A DNA stretch of 17,039 nt from contig CAAEAB010000169.1 in assembly GCA_900753685.1 (NCBI GenBank), forward strand, positions 1-17,039, written 5' to 3'. The notes beneath the pieces are model-generated. The model had not been told where the DNA came from, made no database searches, and saw nothing but the letters and a program-made list of their open reading frames with translations. Below are positions 14,352-17,039 of this stretch, in pieces; the stretch's first letter is position 1; every line of letters begins with the position of its first letter. The translations under genes were made by a program, and so were the position numbers. The DNA comes from Lachnospiraceae bacterium. Its GTDB lineage: Bacteria > Bacillota > Clostridia > Lachnospirales > Lachnospiraceae.

Positions 14352-15214
14352 CAGTTATACCTCCGTTTCTCAAGAGACTGTACGGACAGAAACAAAAAGA
14401 ACACAATTACTGTCACATAATATACGATTCCTGTCAGATCAAATACTCCATTAACGAATTTATAAAAACGTTCAAACAGAGAAAGTTTTGTCATAATATT
14501 CGGCAGTAAACCTTCAAAAATTGTACTATCGATAAAAAACAGTACAACAATAACAATAGAAAGAACCGCCCCAATACCCAAAGCCAGTTTTTCATTTCCC
14601 GTCAAATAGCGGATGACAAATCCAAGGATGACAGTAACTACAATCAGAGCTACAGCAGAGCCAAACGCAGTGGAGGAAACATATTCAGCCAGCGTTACGC
14701 TGTAATAATTCAAAAGAATTACCGGAACTGCAATACCTGCGGCAAATCCCAGGTTATCTGTAAGAGAAGAGATAAATGTACCAATTGCAATAAGTGCCGC
14801 ACCCATCATAAAAAAGGCAAACATAGATCCATAGGATGTCAGCAGATAAACATCTCCAAACTGAGCAAAAATCAGCGGATAAAAGGAAATGACCACAAGC
14901 GGCACCAAATAAACCACCAGAAGCGCTAGATATTTCCCGATGATGATCTGTGAAGTTGTCAGCGGCAAGGAATATAAAAGCTGATCTGTTTTCTGCTTGC
15001 GTTCCTCGGCAATCACCTTCATCGTCAAAATCGGTATAATCACAGTAAAGCCGAGGCAGACAAAACTCAACACATACTCAAAATTAGCTACGGCCGACTG
15101 GATGTTATAAAGCATTGCTCCAAGGCCCACAAAAGTCAGGAGAAATGCAGAAAAAATATAGGCTGTCAACGAATGGAAATGATTCGACAGTTCATGCTTC
15201 CATACAGCAATCAT
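14351..15214 (-). CDS. ABC-2 family permease (GldF-like)
   Basis: This 287-residue integral membrane protein has about six hydrophobic segments: roughly 17-37, 50-65, 97-117, 126-150, 155-205 (two) and 215-230, plus a C-terminal one near 260-280. The cytoplasmic coupling segment EERKQKTDQLLYSLPLTT, typical of ABC-2/GldF permeases, follows the second. It starts with a 4-nt ATGA overlap with the ATPase gene, preceded by GGGAGGTGGAG, and ends in a 1-nt overlap with the GldG-like gene. It forms the membrane channel of the exporter with the upstream ATPase. Confidence 0.9.
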   Translation of the reverse strand: MIAVWKHELSNHFHSLTAYIFSAFLLTFVGLGAMLYNIQSAVANFEYVLSFVCLGFTVIIPILTMKVIAEERKQKTDQLLYSLPLTTSQIIIGKYLALLVVYLVPLVVISFYPLIFAQFGDVYLLTSYGSMFAFFMMGAALIAIGTFISSLTDNLGFAAGIAVPVILLNYYSVTLAEYVSSTAFGSAVALIVVTVILGFVIRYLTGNEKLALGIGAVLSIVIVVLFFIDSTIFEGLLPNIMTKLSLFERFYKFVNGVFDLTGIVYYVTVIVFFLFLSVQSLEKRRYN

Positions 15215-16164
15215 TCTTTCTCCACCTCCCTTTCTTCCGGCGCCTCTTCTGCAGCGACTTCGCCGTCGACGTCTCCTTCTGTCAATTCAATAAATACATC
15301 TTCCAGATTTGCTTTCTTTGCGTTCATCTCAACAATTGCTTTCTGCTTTTGGGCAAATGCAAAAAACAGCTGTCGACACACCATACGAAGATCATCCATA
15401 TTGGCTTTCATATGAACTTTCACGAGCCCCGCTTCTACTTCATCTAACGTATATTCTTCATAAATCGCCAATTCTTCCATAATCGCCTCTGCTTCCTCAG
15501 GAAGTGCTTCTGCGGTAAAATCAATACCATTTGATGACATTCTAAGTTTTTCCAGATTATTCGGTGTGTCAAAGGCTACCAGCCTGCCCTTTGCAATAAT
15601 CAGCACCTTTTCACAAATTGCCTGCACCTCTGAAAGAATATGAGAGCTTAGGATGACTGTATGATTTTCACCTAACTGCCGGATCAGATCGCGAATTTCA
15701 ATGATTTGAATTGGGTCAAGTCCAACCGTTGGTTCATCCAAAATAATGACCTTCGGGTTTCCTAAAAGAGCCTGTGCAATTCCGACGCGCTGCCTATAGC
15801 CCTTTGACAGCGCCTGAATCAATTTGTTTCTGACACTGCTAATTTTTGTCTGCTCAATTACTTCCTCCACCTGCTGTGCCAGTTCCACGCCTTTTAATCC
15901 TTTTGCCTCACCAACAAATTTCAAATATTCCACAGGTGTTTCATTCATATACAGTGGCGGCTGCTCCGGCAGATATCCAATCAGTTTTTTTGCCATCTGC
16001 GGTTCTTCAAATATGTCATGACCGTAAATTTTAACTGTGCCGTCAGTAGCTGACAGACACCCTGTCATGATATTCATTGTCGTAGATTTCCCGGCGCCGT
16101 TCGGTCCTAAAAAGCCATAGACATGCCCTTCCTCGATCTCAAAAGACAAATCATTAACTGCCAT
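15211..16164 (-). CDS. ABC transporter ATPase (GldA-like), N-terminus lost to an in-frame stop
   Basis: This ATP-binding subunit pairs with the adjacent ABC-2 permease. From the ATG at 16164 it has 317 residues: Walker A GPNGAGKST (20-28), Q-loop in YLPEQPPLY, signature LSKGYRQRVGIAQAL (LSKGY in place of LSGGQ, normal in this subfamily), Walker B VIILDEPTVGLDP, and H-loop VILSSHILSE. The C-terminal tail is highly acidic. The protein starts abnormally late: homologues begin about 14 residues earlier. The missing residues are encoded in frame upstream but cut off by TAA at 16174-16176. The product therefore lacks the first beta strand and the A-loop aromatic residue unless the stop is read through. 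Initiation at 16164 could use AAGG 7 nt upstream, a weak site that also allows re-initiation after the short upstream frame. Confidence 0.85.
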   Translation of the reverse strand: MAVNDLSFEIEEGHVYGFLGPNGAGKSTTMNIMTGCLSATDGTVKIYGHDIFEEPQMAKKLIGYLPEQPPLYMNETPVEYLKFVGEAKGLKGVELAQQVEEVIEQTKISSVRNKLIQALSKGYRQRVGIAQALLGNPKVIILDEPTVGLDPIQIIEIRDLIRQLGENHTVILSSHILSEVQAICEKVLIIAKGRLVAFDTPNNLEKLRMSSNGIDFTAEALPEEAEAIMEELAIYEEYTLDEVEAGLVKVHMKANMDDLRMVCRQLFFAFAQKQKAIVEMNAKKANLEDVFIELTEGDVDGEVAAEEAPEEREVEKE

Positions 16165-16173
16165 GAAATCGCC

Positions 16174-16206
16174 TTAATATTTTGTCAAATGCTCTATTGT
16201 GATCAT
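16174..16206 (-). pseudogene. Interrupted true N-terminus of the ABC ATPase (10 codons then TAA)
   Basis: An ATG at 16204-16206, preceded at 6 nt by a strong AAAGGAGG, encodes MITIEHLTKY and then TAA. The same frame continues as GDFMAVNDLSFEI into the ATPase. Together MITIEHLTKY-x-GDFMAVNDL is the usual start of this ATPase family, where x is normally tyrosine (TAT or TAC). One base change to TAA explains the interruption. It may act as a leader peptide coupled to re-initiation, or it may be a sequencing error. Confidence 0.75.
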
Positions 16207-16243
16207 TATGGCCCTCCTTTTTTATTTTTTTACTCTGAAATAT

Positions 16244-16274
16244 TTTATAAAGTCATGCTAAAGCCAGCCTAAAG
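16244..16274 (-). promoter_or_regulatory. Candidate activator-dependent promoter of the ABC operon with 11-bp direct repeat
   Basis: The minus strand has TATAAA (16244-16249) with a poor -35 box TTTAGG (16267-16272) at 17 nt. The -35 region lies in a direct repeat of CTTTAG with an 11-bp period (16269-16274 and 16258-16263). This layout is typical of class II activation by OmpR/PhoB-family response regulators. A sensor kinase gene lies just upstream, so its partner regulator is the natural candidate. Confidence 0.45.
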
Positions 16275-16316
16275 AAAGCTGTGAAAGATTTGTGAATTCA
16301 AAGCAGAACATAGATT

Positions 16317-16352
16317 AAAAAACGGAGCTATCGGTAAATAGATAGCCCCGTT
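16317..16352 (-). terminator. Rho-independent terminator of the sensor kinase gene
   Basis: On the minus strand AACGGGGCTATC pairs with GATAGCTCCGTT (a 12-bp stem with one G-U pair, 8-nt loop), followed by a T-tract (CCGTTTTTTAATC). It is 14 nt past the kinase stop and separates it from the ABC operon promoter. Confidence 0.88.
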
Positions 16353-16365
16353 GTACAAATATTTT

Positions 16366-17039
16366 TTATCGCCATACCACTTTAAATCCAATATGGTTCT
16401 TATCTTTTTTATAAGCGCTGATTTCGCTTTTATGCTGCATCACAATTGCTTGAGCAATAGATAATCCAATTCCAAAACCGCCTGTAAAGGTTCGCGCTTT
16501 ATCAGCCCGGTAAAACCGGTCAAATAATTTGGAAAGTTCCATTTCACCGACATCCGCATAGGTGTTTTCCACATAAAGTACAGGATGCTTCTTCTTTTCC
16601 AGTCTAAGGTAAATATCGCCTCCCTCATCACAATATTTAATAGCATTGTCTAAAAGTATGGAAACCACTCTATGAACAGCGATTACGTCGCCAAAATAAT
16701 CCACATTGGAATCAATCTGTATATCCATAGCTTTTCCTCGATCCTGTGCTAACACTTGAAATTCTAAAACAGTGTCCATAATTACATCACTCAACGAAAA
16801 TCGCCGCATTTCAAGATTTGTCTTGTCTTCGTCCATCCTCGCCAATGCAACCAACTGGTTCACCAACGCAGTCATACGTTCTCCTTCGCTGCGAATGTCC
16901 GACAACCACTCATTTTCACCAATTTCAGCTTCCAGAATATCCAGATTTGTCATCACTAATGTCAGCGGCGTCTTTAATTCGTGATTAGCATCTGTAATAA
17001 ACTGTTTCTGCTTCTCATAGCTTTCCGCCACAGGCCAGA
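16366..17039 (-). CDS. Sensor histidine kinase, C-terminal part (5' end outside the window)
   Basis: This is the catalytic half of a two-component membrane sensor kinase (HisKA plus HATPase_c). The frame stays open to the window edge through WPVAESYEKQKQFI, so the GTG at 17031 is an internal valine and not a start. The phosphoacceptor histidine is in DANHELKTPLT (codon 16981-16983). The ATP-binding domain shows the N box LLDNAIKYC, FDRFYRADKAR and the G box GGFGIGLSIAQAIV. All catalytic motifs appear intact. The sensing domain and presumably the response regulator gene lie beyond 17039. Its position just ahead of the ABC operon, whose promoter carries an OmpR-type direct repeat, suggests that it controls that exporter. 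Confidence 0.92.
   Translation of the reverse strand, partial: WPVAESYEKQKQFITDANHELKTPLTLVMTNLDILEAEIGENEWLSDIRSEGERMTALVNQLVALARMDEDKTNLEMRRFSLSDVIMDTVLEFQVLAQDRGKAMDIQIDSNVDYFGDVIAVHRVVSILLDNAIKYCDEGGDIYLRLEKKKHPVLYVENTYADVGEMELSKLFDRFYRADKARTFTGGFGIGLSIAQAIVMQHKSEISAYKKDKNHIGFKVVWR

Noticed and set aside
1..17039. Search for CRISPR arrays, tRNA/rRNA genes, insertion sequences, attachment sites and phage genes
   Set aside because: I saw no regularly spaced repeats, tRNA-like cloverleafs, transposase or integrase motifs; gene order looks like ordinary chromosome.

Overview
The window looks like a chromosomal piece of a low-to-mid GC Firmicute, most likely a Clostridia (Lachnospiraceae-like) anaerobe. 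The reasons are strong AGGAGG ribosome binding sites, an RFN/FMN riboswitch over a ribD-ribE-ribBA-ribH operon, Gram-positive-type LexA boxes, a Clostridium-type 4-hydroxybutyrate dehydrogenase and a GldA/F/G-DUF4340 ABC operon next to a two-component sensor kinase. I cannot assign genus or species. Except for the first gene, everything is on the minus strand.

Layout by coordinate. (1) 1-1426, plus strand: the 3' part of an M32 metallocarboxypeptidase. It converges on the next operon at a shared hairpin (about 1425-1464). (2) 7174 down to 1485: the riboflavin operon. A near-consensus promoter leads to an FMN riboswitch and a rho-independent terminator, then ribD, ribE, ribBA, ribH, a HAD phosphatase and a 4-hydroxybutyrate dehydrogenase. 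The HAD gene sits 5 nt after ribH and is a good candidate for the pathway's dephosphorylation step. (3) 8454-7171: a 427-aa protein I do not recognise, with its own likely promoter. (4) 11448 down to 8522: a probable DNA-repair or DNA-modification operon. It has a promoter overlaid by two LexA-like boxes, a radical SAM protein of the TIGR03916 type with a C-terminal HhH region and a QLSLF sliding-clamp-like motif, its partner of the TIGR03915/DUF4130 type joined by a GTGA overlap, and then maf. (5) 16206-11522: an ABC export operon (ATPase, permease, GldG-like, DUF4340). The normal N-terminus of the ATPase is interrupted by an in-frame TAA exactly at the A-loop tyrosine position. (6) 17039-16366: the C-terminal part of a sensor histidine kinase, closed by a good terminator. 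The ABC promoter just downstream carries an 11-bp-period direct repeat typical of OmpR/PhoB-family regulators.

The most interesting part is the SOS-box-controlled radical SAM/TIGR03915 pair. Its promoter architecture and putative clamp-binding peptide together suggest a damage-inducible enzyme, of unknown chemistry, that acts on DNA at the replication fork. The A-loop nonsense codon in the ABC ATPase is the clearest molecular oddity.
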